The position numbers and the translations under genes are program-made. From positions 18,977,001 through 19,041,000 of the forward strand of contig CP136893.1 in assembly GCA_034359265.1 (NCBI GenBank): a stretch of 64,000 nt of DNA, written 5' to 3'. A model generated the notes under the pieces. That model made no database searches, was not told the DNA's origin, and saw only the letters and a program-made list of their open reading frames with translations. This document shows, piece by piece, positions 39,301 through 51,300 of the stretch. This DNA comes from Canna indica. Taxonomy: Eukaryota; Streptophyta; Magnoliopsida; Zingiberales; Cannaceae. The number at the start of each line of letters is the position of its first letter. Positions within the stretch are counted from its first letter, which is position 1.

Positions 39301-42300
39301 AACTCCCAAATCACCCGAACAACGAACAAAATGGATTAAAAAGATTGAAGAAATCCATAAGGCCCAAGCACTAACTACCATCGCTGAACTAGATAGGCTT
39401 ATCGCAATGGGCTATCTGCAAAAGGCCCGCATTCAACAGAATAGTTTCAGCCACCAAAGCAGTGTCAGACACCACTGGGAAGAGGATGCAATAGAACTCG
39501 TGACACATCACATCAAGAATATGGAGAGGTGTCATCAGATGATAAACAGTGCACGAGAAAGCATATCCGTTGACGTATAAAGACAAAAACGCCACCAACC
39601 GCACTCAGGACATCTTTCTATGCATTATTGTACCTCTGCCTTATCTAAAGGGCATCTTATGTGTATTATTGCATGCATTATTGTACTTTCTTAGCTGTAA
39701 AGAAAAGAAGTGTGTAAGAAGGAAAACATGAGAAGACACATGAGTGGACCGATGGGGCCCATAAGTGCACCCGCACTCATATCTCCTTATGCCTTTCCTT
39801 AGGCTATAAAAACCCCTCAACATGGAGTTGCAAGACACACGGTGAACAACCGAGAGATCTTACTTCTCCCAGCCTTACTTCCACCAGTTTGTAAGAGTCA
39901 GTTTGTAAGCTTCCAAGTTTATAATATCAATCTTTTGAGCAATCCTTCGAGTTTTCATTAATATGACGATTAAGCTATATGAGCGACTGGAACCTCACAG
40001 CAGCAAGTTCAATTTACAAAGAAGCTCTTAAAGCCACCGACACCTTAGGCACACCATCAGAAGGATTTGTCAAACCAGCAACAGTTATTACCAAGCAATC
40101 TGACTACATATTCAAGCAGTTAAACACCCTCATCCAGCTCACTTGTAAGATTAAAGAGCAGATTGACGAACTAGCCGCTGAAGTTAAGACTCTCAAAGCA
40201 GCCAGAGATACAACACCGAAGGTCATCTCAGATTCCATAGACTCTCTCACCAGAGATCTGCAGAAGCTAAAGATCGGAGACAATTCCGATAAGAAACCAA
40301 CTCCAAAGCCACCAGGAAAGATCTACGTGTTTAAAAATCCACAAGAGATTTTTAACCAAGAGAAAGAAAAAGCTCGTAAACATTCTCAAATATGACTTCC
40401 TCCAGGCATCCCACTACATCTGCATCAAGGACTGAGATCTTAGCACCAAGACCGTCAATATCAGGCGACACTAATCGCCAACCCACTATTGACGATCAGA
40501 TTAGGGATTACCGTTTAAGTAATCGTCTAAGACATGAACTCAGGAGAAGACTTCCTTCAAACAACAGAAGATCTGGATTCAGAAGAAGTCTAGAATCACA
40601 GTTAGACCCAAATACTGAGCTCACAGTCTCTCAATATCAAAGGGCCCAGCAAGTGCCCGCAGAAACCTTATATCAAGCAGGTTGGACAGAAAACAACCAC
40701 AGAGTGTATCAACACTATTCTGACGAAAGAATCCTTGTAACAGAAGGATCTCAACTAGAGCTGCCATTTATCACGGACCAGAGCTACCACCTTTTAGTTC
40801 AAGAAGGACTCCAACACCTACACATTGGTATGATAATGGTTAGGATACACACTCTACATAGACGCAGTGCAGGCGTCAACGCATTGATTTTACTTCGCGA
40901 CACCAGATGGTCCGACGATAGGGCCATTATAAGTTCTATGGAGGTGGATCTCACCACAGGAACGCAGTTAGCCTACTCTGCCTCTGATATGACCATCAGT
41001 ATACACGACTTCAGAGAACATATTCAGTTGGTCATCCAAACTCATGGCTACACCAGTTGGCAGGGAGGAGAGAGCAACCTTTTGCTCTCAAGATCCCTCT
41101 TGGGAAGACTTTCCAACTCTAGTCATACAAATTTTAGATATAATGTTCAGCATGTGGCTGATCACTTGGCTAGTAGGGGAATACGTGCAATTCCTGGACA
41201 AATTAGGACAACTGAGGCTCTGCAAGGCCAACAATGGGTAATTAGGCCTGCCGCAGTTGTTGTCTCCAGAAACCCGAATACCTCAAATATCCGTACAAGA
41301 ACAGATGGATCTTTAGCGATCCAGTTTGCGGATTACTCCATAACTCCAGAAAGTGCTACTCAAGAAGAAGACCTGCAGGACGAGTTTGCAGGAATGATCC
41401 ACTGTGATGACTGGAGTAGCGATTTTGAAGATCATGAGAACGAGTACTATGAAACTACTCTCAACTTTATGACAATCACCCACGACGACGAAGGGAAAGA
41501 ACACCTCACTCCCAAATGGGATGATGAAGAACCCAATGATTATGCCCCTATATGGGACAGATCTGATGAAAATGCATCTGAAGAAGAAGAAGAGGACGAC
41601 TTTGAGACAAGATATAGTCAAAGTATGTACCATGAAGAAGCAGATACCTCAGCAGTAGCATACATGGCTGATCTAGAGTACCCGACGTTGAAGAAATTCA
41701 AAGAGGTTTTGGAAGATAAAACAGAATCGGCTTTCACAACAGGAGAATCATCAGTTACACAGATACCAGAGGGTAAATAAGAAAATGAGGGTAGTCCTTT
41801 TTGAAACGAGCGGAGCGTAGAGCGGAGCGTAGATGTTTGAACGAAATAAATCTCAGGTCTTGAGAGACACGGGATTTAATATGGATGTAGGTAAATATTA
41901 ATGAAAACTCGAAGGATTGCTCAAAAGATTGATATTATAAACTTGGAAGCTTACAAACTGACTCTTACAAACTGGTGGAAGTAAGGCTGGGAGAAGTAAG
42001 ATCTCTCGGTTGTTCACCGTGTGTCTTGCAACTCCATGTTGAGGGGTTTTTATAGCCTAAGGAAAGGCATAAGGAGATATGAGTGCGGGTGCACTTATGG
42101 GCCCCATCGGTCCACTCATGTGTCTTCTCATGTTTTCCTTCTTACACACTTCTTTTCTTTACAGCTAAGAAAGTACAATAATGCATGCAATAATACACAT
42201 AAGATGCCCTTTAGATAAGGCAGAGGTACAATAATGCATAGAAAGATGTCCTGAGTGCGGTTGGTGGCGTTTTTGTCTTTATACGTCAACGGATATGCTT

Positions 42301-45300
42301 TCTCGTGCACTGTTTATCATCTGATGACACCTCTCCATATTCTTGATGTGATGTGTCACGAGTTCTATTGCATCCTCTTCCCAGTGGTGTCTGACACTGC
42401 TTTGGTGGCTGAAACTATTCTGTTGAATGCGGGCCTTTTGCAGATAGCCCATTGCGATAAGCCTATCTAGTTCAGCGATGGTAGTTAGTGCTTGGGCCTT
42501 ATGGATTTCTTCAATCTTTTTAATCCATTTTGTTCGTTGTTCGGGTGATTTGGGAGTTTTGTAGAGGGCTTTTCCCATTAATCGTTCGAGTTCGTTCATC
42601 CCGGTACAATTTCTCTCCGTGACTCCACCCAGTACAGCCCAGTGCTGGGCAGTGGATAAGTCTTTCTTGGTGCTCCATAAGGTCTTCTTTTGAGTGATCG
42701 CCTGATGTTGTAGGACGTCCAGAATCATCTGCACACATATTAAAAACAAATATTAACATGGCCTTGTTATAAGGGCTATGGCCATTATGCCCTTTTTAAT
42801 TCAGAATTCTGCTGCTTCAGTCCCTTGCGGGACGCTTTCCTTTTTCTGTAAGGGGGTCTTTCATGGGTTGTTTTCCCTTTTCATCTTTATCATCATCTTC
42901 TGTTGGTCGTTTGTGGTGTTGTTCTATTTCTTCACGAAATTTTATTGACTGAAGCTCCATCTTTCTCAATGACTCTTCTAATTTGTTATTTTCTTCAGTC
43001 ACCCGTTGCCAGTAGTCCAAGATCTCTTCGTCTTCGTTATCACTATCATATCCCAATGGGTAGGAACATCCAGGTTCATCCCTTTGGGTCTGGTTTGGTA
43101 GGGTGCATTCTGGTAGAGCCCAAGTGTCCTCATCGTTGTCAGTCCATTGGGCCTGGTCTTGCATGGCCCATATTTCTCTACGGACTGCTCTTAGTCTAGT
43201 TGCAACATCTATCCTTCTTAAATTCGAATTGTAGCTGTAGGGATCATCCCAGTCCAGCTGATTATTGATAGGAAGGAACCTTCCTTCTTCTGGGTGATAT
43301 TCGTAGAACTCCAGGGGTTGAATTAACAATTCTTCCATGAGCAAAGATACTGCTTCATTGTTGTCTTCTAGGATTTCTTGTATTTCATCATCCCAAGTGT
43401 AGAGGGCATTTATTGACTCTTCTCCTATCAGACTTTTGTTTAGCTGATCAATCATTGTGGCTAGGTCTTGCTGTATCTGTAATGGTGCCTCTTTGGTTTC
43501 TTCAATGGCCTGCTCCATGGTTCTTATGTGAGGGACAAAGGATTCAGGAACGTGTTCTAATAAAACCATTTTTGTTGTTAAGCGGGATAGTGCATCCGCT
43601 AAGACATTCAACTTGCCCTCAATGTGTTCAAACTGAACTTGAACACCAGTGCCTGTGATGAAGTCAATGAAGTTGAGCCACCTGACCTTAGATGGCTTGT
43701 TTTGATGTGATTTATTATGAAAGCTAATAATCGCTTGGCAATCTGTTCGAAGTGTTATTTCCTTTTTGTCTATATAGTGTATTCTCAGTGCCTTCAGAGA
43801 TTCCATGCAGGCATGTATCTCTGCGTCAATTGTAGACTTGATTATAGGAAACTTGCCACTGGCGTAAGCGCATATTTTTTCAAATTGTCTCTTGTCATGT
43901 TTTTGTAACTTCCATTTGCAAATGCCTCCCCACCCTTCCATGCACCCATCTGTTTCTAGAATGATATAGGCATTCGGGGGAGGTAGTTCTAGGTCGGGTA
44001 ATTCCTGTACCAATTTCTTGACCTTAGAGATCAAATCTCTATCTGAAGGTTTCAACCTTTTGTCTCCATGGGGTCCAGTTTTAGAGTATAGCGGCCCCAG
44101 TAAGGTTCCCATATTGGGAATGTAACTTCTGGCATAATTGAGTATGCCCAGCCAAGCCCTTAAACCAGTCTTGGTCTTCAGATTTTCTTCATCGAAATTA
44201 GCTATTTTTTTTATGATATGAGGCTGGAGACGGATCTTGTTATAGCCAATTATTGCGCCAAGGAACTCAATTTCTTTGGCCGCGATTTTCATTTTCGACG
44301 GGGAAAGGATTAATCCCCACTTCTGACAAATCTGGAGCATCTGCTGTAGGTGAATAGCATGAGCCTCCTCTGTTTCAGAGAATATCAAAATATCATCGAT
44401 ATATACCGCTATGAATTTTTCTGTCCCCCGAAAACACTCATCCATTTTTCTTTGGAATACTGAGGGGGCATTCTTAAGCCCGAATGGCATAACTAGCCAT
44501 TCGTAGAGTCCTCCTGGGACGATGAAAGCGGTCCATGGCACAGATTCTGGATCCATCGCCACTTGATGGAAACCAGATTTCAGATCAAATTTCGAGTAGA
44601 TCTTGCTGTTGCCGATCCTTTTTAATATGGTATTGATACCCGGCAAGCTGTACTGGTCCTTAAATGTATTATCATTTAAGGTCTTATAGTTGAAAACCAA
44701 TCTCTCTTTTCCTCTCACCTCTTTCTTTGTTACTGGGTCAATACTTATCCCTGAGTTCACTATCATAGCCATGGTTCGATGTCTACTTGTACTTGGCCTG
44801 ATAACTCCCAATTGTAACAAAGCTTGTATATGCTTCTGGAATTGATCCTCCATCATTGGTGTTACATGTTTTAGAGGTTTATCCTGTATAGTCAGATCAG
44901 GATTGATGATTTCCAATTTACATGTCACTTGATTTTTGTTCCAGTGGGTCATAGGGTTCTCACCGATAAACCCTTGATTCTTCAATTTTTTTAGTAGTGG
45001 CTGAAATCTTTCCCTGAATCTTTCAGATTCTATTTCTCCTGTGTAGATAGTTGCGTTTAGTACCTCGAGGTACTCATCTTCGGTAAGGGCCAATTCTGGG
45101 ATGGAAACTGTCGCTGATACTTCTGTGTCATTGCGAGTCATGATAGTAGTGATCTTCTTATAAAAAGTTATTGATTGCTCTTCAATCCTTATCCCACCTT
45201 GCATTGCCCTAATAAAATTGCAACCTATCAACATCTGTATGCCATCCTTCTTGCTCATGGGGAAGGCATAAGTAAATGGGATTTTAAAGCGGTTTTCTTC

Positions 45301-48300
45301 GATCATCATAAAACCACTTTTCAGTTTGTGATTGGCCATCTGTTGAGAGTTAACCCCATTGATCATGATGGGGCAGCTGCTTGGTTCCAACGCTTCTTGA
45401 GGGATTGAATCCCGGTCTATACAACATACGGTGGCTCCCGTATCTAGAATGGCCTGTACTCGGAATGATTTGACTTGAGGGATTTCCATAATAATGACCA
45501 TATTATACAATCGGTTTAATATCCTTCTGCCTCTAGGATGATCAATCTTGTCAGCTATGGATACATACTCCTCTTGATGTTCACTTGCAGAGAGTTTATT
45601 GGCGATCTCAGGCTCATTGATTCTTATCCCTTCATACGGCTCTTTTCCCTTTCTGCTACTTTCTTCTATGCTCATTTGGTGGAACTCTTCTTCTAGATCT
45701 TCTAGATCTACACTTTGTTTCAGTTCTTGGATTGTTTGTAACAGCTCTTCATTTGCTTTCTTTAAGTTGCTGTTTTCTGCCAATAGGTAATTTGTGTAAT
45801 CCAGAAGCTCTTTTATGAGACTATCTTTGTCTTGATAGTCTGGGAACTTAGATTTTATAATGTTGAGTTTTCGCCCTAGATGAAATCTTGAACACATAGG
45901 GCATGCTGTAAGAAGACATTTACGGCAGTGTGCACGCATGTTTGGATTGGTAAATTCCTTGCAACATGTGCACCTCTCACATCCTTCTGTGATCTCTTGT
46001 CTATTGTCTTCCCATGCGTGGTTACATGTGTTCATAATTTCAGGAAGAGTAATAGTGGTTCTCCAATTTCCTCCTCCTTCAGTGTGGGTAGTGATCATGA
46101 ATATGCTTTCATAGGGAAAATCGGCGTCAAGAGTTAAGGCATGTGACACTTCTGTTTCCCCCTCCGAGAATGAACAGATAGCATCACTATCTGGTTCATT
46201 AAGGTCGACCGAAAGGACATCCCAGTCCTTTGGAAGGTCTAGGTTTTCTACTATCGCAGCTCGTGCGATGTTCCCTTGTGTTCTCTTGCAGTCTCTGGCA
46301 AAGTGGCCTTCCTCGCCACAAATGAAACATTTACATTTCTTGATACGATCGGAATATTTCTTTTTGAAAATTCGAATGTGCGTATCATGTGGTTTGCCCT
46401 TGTAATTTCTGGCCTTGCGTAGTCCGTATTTTCCTTCTTTTCTGTAGTAGCCCGGTATTGGTACCTTGCTACATATTGACAAGTCTTTGAAACTTTTCTG
46501 GACAGCGGCCCTCTTACATTGCTCTTCAATGTATTGATATGTGAAATGGATTCTTGGTATAACCCCAATTTGGTTTCCTGGATGTCTTGCTTTGAAGGCG
46601 TCTTCGATCTCTTTGCCTATAAGGGGAGGCATCTTTCTAAAGATCTTATCTGAAAGCTCTGGTGAGACGTACATTCGGCCAGTTTTCGCTGCCAAAATCT
46701 TGTAGTCATTCAGATAATCTATAATATCTTTGATATTGGAACACGAAAGTCTTTCCAGGTCATTGTAGGCTCTATTTTGTTCATCTGTTGAGCCTGTAGT
46801 TGGGTCCTCTAACATGAACATTCGTCGTACCTGACACAGGATGTTCTGTGGATCATCAGCAATACCCGTTAGTTCGTCATATTCCTTTGGGTAAGCCATG
46901 CGCCATTGAATCCAAGCCTTCTTTTCTGTTTCACCCAAGAGGTTTTCCACAAAACACATCTTGGATTTATTATCAACCCAGGTTCTGTCGTTGATCAGGT
47001 TTAGGGTTATTGATTCCCACCTGGAAATCACATCAGCATATAGTCCTAACTGTTCAGGCAATACTAACATTGCTCCTGTATTGTTCTGTGCTGATGGTAG
47101 TGTGTATAGCTCATTACGAGATTTAGCAAATCCTCCTTTCAGATTGTTGACCCTTGTTTGGATGTATTGTGGGTTATAAGAGGTTGATGGTCCTGCCACA
47201 TTGTTGGCCGGATAATAAGCACTGCTTGGGGGGTATAAGGCTGGCCCCATAATCGGTTGGATGGTTTTGAATTTTTGATTTCAAGAACATTAAAGATTTT
47301 TTTTATTTTGAGTAATCAGCTATCCATTTAGGAATCAGATAACCACATATATTCAAACGGATTACTTTGGTTCGATTAACCATCAGATATTTGTTTCTAG
47401 GGTTTTCGTTTCTGATAGCAATGTTAAAAATCGATCTATTTGAGTTTCGATTTCTGTTTCACATATTGGATTTGTAAATAGTTTCGAATATCGAATTTGT
47501 AAACGGTTTTAGTTTCGATTATCCATATATAATGCGGTTAACCAAACCGTTGTCATCCCTAAACAAAAGGGGTTCAAGTTGGTTTGGGCTAATCTCAAAA
47601 AAATGTATTATTTAATATAATTGACCTAAACCAGGCTGTCTCCATGGAACTCCTATATTCAGTTCAGCCTACAACCAGAAGATTGTTGCTCAAAAAATTA
47701 TTATGGCTGTTGCTTCAACATATTGAAGATTAGGTTGAGTATGAGAATTGATGCCGCCAAACAGGACGTCACATGACACATACGTTGTCAATTCTACTTC
47801 ACTTTTCTAGATACCATTACTTATAAGTTTGCATGATTTAATTAGGGTAATTAGACTAAAAAATCACAAAGTTACGCTAAATTTTAATGTTTTATCTGCG
47901 TTTTCAAAATTCTCTTGTAAATGCATATAGTTTCCATCCGTTTATGTCATCTACCAATTCGTCAAGCGTCGTCTCAACTAAGCTGACTTGGAGGAAAACG
48001 ACACTCGCGTGGCTGACGGCTTCATACGTGGCCTGCCACTTACAACTAAGATTGTGGGCTCCACATAATGAAATGAAGTGTGGATGAAATCTTAAGACTG
48101 TGGGCCCCGCGAGTGAAGGAGAAGTATGTCATTTTCGGGCGGCCCCACAGCCCGTACACGGTGAAGAAGCGGAGCCCGATGACTAGCACAGGACGCGATC
48201 CAACATCATAAATTTGCACGCATCATATCTCTTTAACAATGTCGCTCGCGCTGCTTCCTTCGCCTCCGCCACCTACAGCTGCCACCATCTCCCCCTTCCC

Positions 48301-51300
48301 CTCCTTCGCCTCCGCCACCTGCAGCTACCGCCATATCCCAAGTCCAATGATGTTTGCGGAGTGCTGGTCCAGTATCGCGGCACCGAAGGTGAGATCTTGG
48401 ATTACGAGGAGTTCATCAAGAATGCCTATGCCCATGGCCTGAAGGTTGTCATGGCGACGGACCTACTCGCACTTACAGTGCTCAAGCCACCGGGCGAGTT
48501 CGGGGCCGACATTGTTGTGGGATATGCTCAAAGGTTCGGGGTGCTTATGGGCTACGGCGGCTTTCCTGGCCACATCGCAGAAGTACAAGAGAATGATGCC
48601 CGACAGAGTCATCAAAGTCAATGTGGATTCCACTAGAAAGCTTGCGCTACGGATGACAATGCAGACAAAGTTCATGGTCTTTCATGTACGTTTGCACATG
48701 GCCTCAAGAAAATTGGGATAGTGACTATTCAAGACGGTTAAATATAATAGTTTTTATATTGTATTTATTGTTGGTATAGGTTAGCTTATATTGTTCCTAG
48801 GCTTAGCTTATGATGTCTCTGACTTATATATAGGCATTTTCTATGATTAATGAGAGATTCTTTGGGGCTCAACATGGTATCAGAGCAACCCTAAAATAAA
48901 ATATTTTTTCTCCAATTTTTTCTTCCTGTGCCGTTCTCCTCTTGCTCGGTGGCTTCTTGCGCCGCGCGCCGTGTCTCCACAAGGTTCTTCTTCTTCACGT
49001 GGCGTCTACGCAAAAGCTTCGCAGCGCACAAGCAGGAGGCGTCTTCACGCGTGGAGAAGGCACAGTCATCTCTTCAGCCCGCACGCCTTCAGTCCGCCGC
49101 CGCGCCGCTGCACAGTCATCTTCTGCGAGTGCCTGCATGTCATCTCTTCAGTCCGCCGTCGCTGGTTCGAATCAGGCGTGAACCTTATCATGTAAGAAGC
49201 GTCTGAGGCATCATCTTCTTCTTCACGCGCCTGTTCCTCGTTGGTTTTTTGAGGGGCTCGATCGACGAGGAGCTTCCCGGGCGGGTTTTTTTTACGGGCA
49301 CTGCCATCTCTTCTCCAATCCAGCTTCTCCAAGCCGGCGGCTCCAGGCCGGCTCCAGCCAAGCCGAGCCGATTCTTAGCCGTTTTCAAGCCATTTTTGAG
49401 CCGAGTTTCTACAGCACTCCACGTTTTTGGTTCCAACACAGAATTTTATTCTGTCGATTGCTTCATTTGGTATTGCTTTATTTTAAAGAATGTCAAACTC
49501 TATGGTGGAACCCAAAACTACAATTATGAGTTCTTCTATTAAACTTAATGGTACCAATTATATTATCTGGTCTCGTGTTTTTCGTGTTTTCTGTGGTTCC
49601 CAGAAGAAGATTAAACACTTTGAAGATGATCCTCCTAACTCAGCTGATATTGAAAATTATTCTGATTGGGAGGCAAACGATTATGCGGTTCTCTCATGGA
49701 TGATCAATAGTTTGGAGCCGCAGATTGCCTCAACCGTTATTTTTCTTGATACTACTAAGAGCATGTGGGATTCCCTAAATAACATACTTTCAAGATGCAA
49801 ACATTTCCAAGGTTTACACTTTGTACTCTGATATTTTTAATATAAAACTTGAGGAGGGTGCATCAATTCAGGAATTCTACGCCACCTTGAAAGGAAAAGC
49901 AGATGAATTGACTGAATATCATCATTTCACCGCTGATGTTTCGGTGCAAAGAAAACAAAGAGAGGAATTTCTTGTTGCAAGGTTACTATCCGCTCTACCA
50001 CCGTCTCTCCATCATGTCAAGTCCCAGCTCATGGCAGATAATACTATTCCTGATCTCAGAAATGCTATGGCCAGAATTCTAAGAGTTACCGAACTCAATC
50101 CTCCTCCTACCTCTTTTCCTATAGGAGATAACTCAGCACTTATTGCCGGAGGTAGAGGCCACCAGGGTCGTGGTGGTGGTAGAACCGGAGGAAGGGGGAG
50201 AGGTAGAAATTCCTTTTCTCCGTGTATACATTGTGGGAGAACCAATCATTCTCCTAATAGGTGCTGGCAAAAGTTTGGAAAACCTCCTCATGCTAAGGCT
50301 GCTATATCTACTCAAGCTCTCGACAATAGTACCAGTGAAAATCAAAAGGAGGAGACTATTAGGGTCTCCAAGTTTGAATATGAAAAGTTCATGCAAGCAG
50401 TCACTTCCTCAGCCATAGCTTCCTCCTCTGGGACTGCGGCTATTGCTTCTTCTGGTATGTCTTGGATTCTTGACTCAGGTGCTTCCAATCACATGTCAGG
50501 TAATATGAATCTTTTCTCTAACTGTAACCCTGAGTCTAACCCACCGAATGTCTGCATTGCCGATGGCTCTACTTCTCCTATACATGGTCTTGGCACAATC
50601 ACTATTTCGAGCAACCTAGAATTAGATTGAGTTTTTCATCTTCCAAAATTTCCCGTGAATCTACTTTCCATTAGTCAACTTACCAAAAGTTATAATTGCT
50701 CTGTAACTTTTTTTTCCTTCTCATTGTGTGATACAGGATCTAGAGACGAGGAGGAAGATTGGTGGGGGAGCTGAAACTAGAGGAATTTACCTGTTATCCA
50801 CATGCGTTCCTGTCGCCCACCATTCCATCACTGCATTTCAATGGCACTGTCGATTAGGCCATCCCTCTATTAAAAAGCTAAAGTCCACCATCCCTGAGTC
50901 TGTGTCCTGTTCTCCTTTCAAATGTGAAGCTTGTGAGTTAGGTAAACATCATCGGGTGTCCTTTCCACAAAGCTCAAGTCCTCGTAAAGAGTCTATTTTT
51001 GAACTTATTCATTCTGATATATGGGGTCCTAGTCCTGTAGTGAGTCGTTTGGGATACAAGTATTTTGTTACCTTTATAGATGACCACACTCGTATGACTT
51101 GGGTGTTCCTTTTAAAAAATCCGTTTGATGTGTTTCATGTCTTCCAAACCTTTTATCTTGAAATAAAAAATCAGTTTGACACCTCCATTAAAATTCTTCG
51201 AACTGATAATGCTCGCGAATATCTTCAGTCTGATTTTGTAAAATTTTGTGCCTCATATGGTATTCTTCATGAGACCTCATGTCCCTACACATCCCAGCAA

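Larger units (their letters stand above)
33271..47258. mobile_element. Endogenous badnavirus-like pararetrovirus locus, rearranged
   Basis: The DNA is built only from pieces of one caulimovirid genome plus short filler. Order: primer-site and leader pieces (33271-33578, reversed); an inverted movement-protein piece (33579-34016); a plus-strand run (34017-41768) whose ends overlap as a 580-bp direct repeat with a 7,172-bp period; then a minus-strand run (41769-47258). Within these, 34601-39964 and 41895-47258 are inverted copies. Proteins match the badnavirus/tungrovirus group: movement protein, coat region, CCHC knuckle, second cysteine-rich cluster, aspartic protease, reverse transcriptase and RNase H. 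No integrase is present, as normal for the family, so integration was probably by host end-joining. The near-identity of copies and lack of stops indicate recent integration. Confidence 0.93.
41895..47258 (-). repeat. Right arm of 5,364-bp viral inverted repeat
   Basis: Reverse complement of 34601-39964, same length, at least 99.9% identical by the differences I can find (at 47036, 43883, 43813 and 43180). The outer edge at 47258 joins host element DNA; the inner edge at 41895 continues into leader sequence. Confidence 0.93.
32878..47561. mobile_element. hAT-like non-autonomous element split by the viral locus
   Basis: TAGGGATGACAA at 32878-32889 is matched by its exact reverse complement ending at 47561. 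This 12-bp terminal repeat, followed by CGGTTTGG or AAACC-type sequence, is typical of plant hAT MITEs. Flanks AACCAAAA and AACAAAAG are close to an 8-bp duplication, but differ by one indel. Without the viral DNA (about 33271-47258) the element is about 0.7 kb, AT-rich and non-coding. Virus-derived DNA therefore integrated into an older element already in NHX intron 2. Confidence 0.6.

Noticed and set aside
39100..39339. 79-codon frame overlapping the small viral ORF
   Set aside because: Shorter, in another frame, and without the acceptor-ATG arrangement; judged a shadow.
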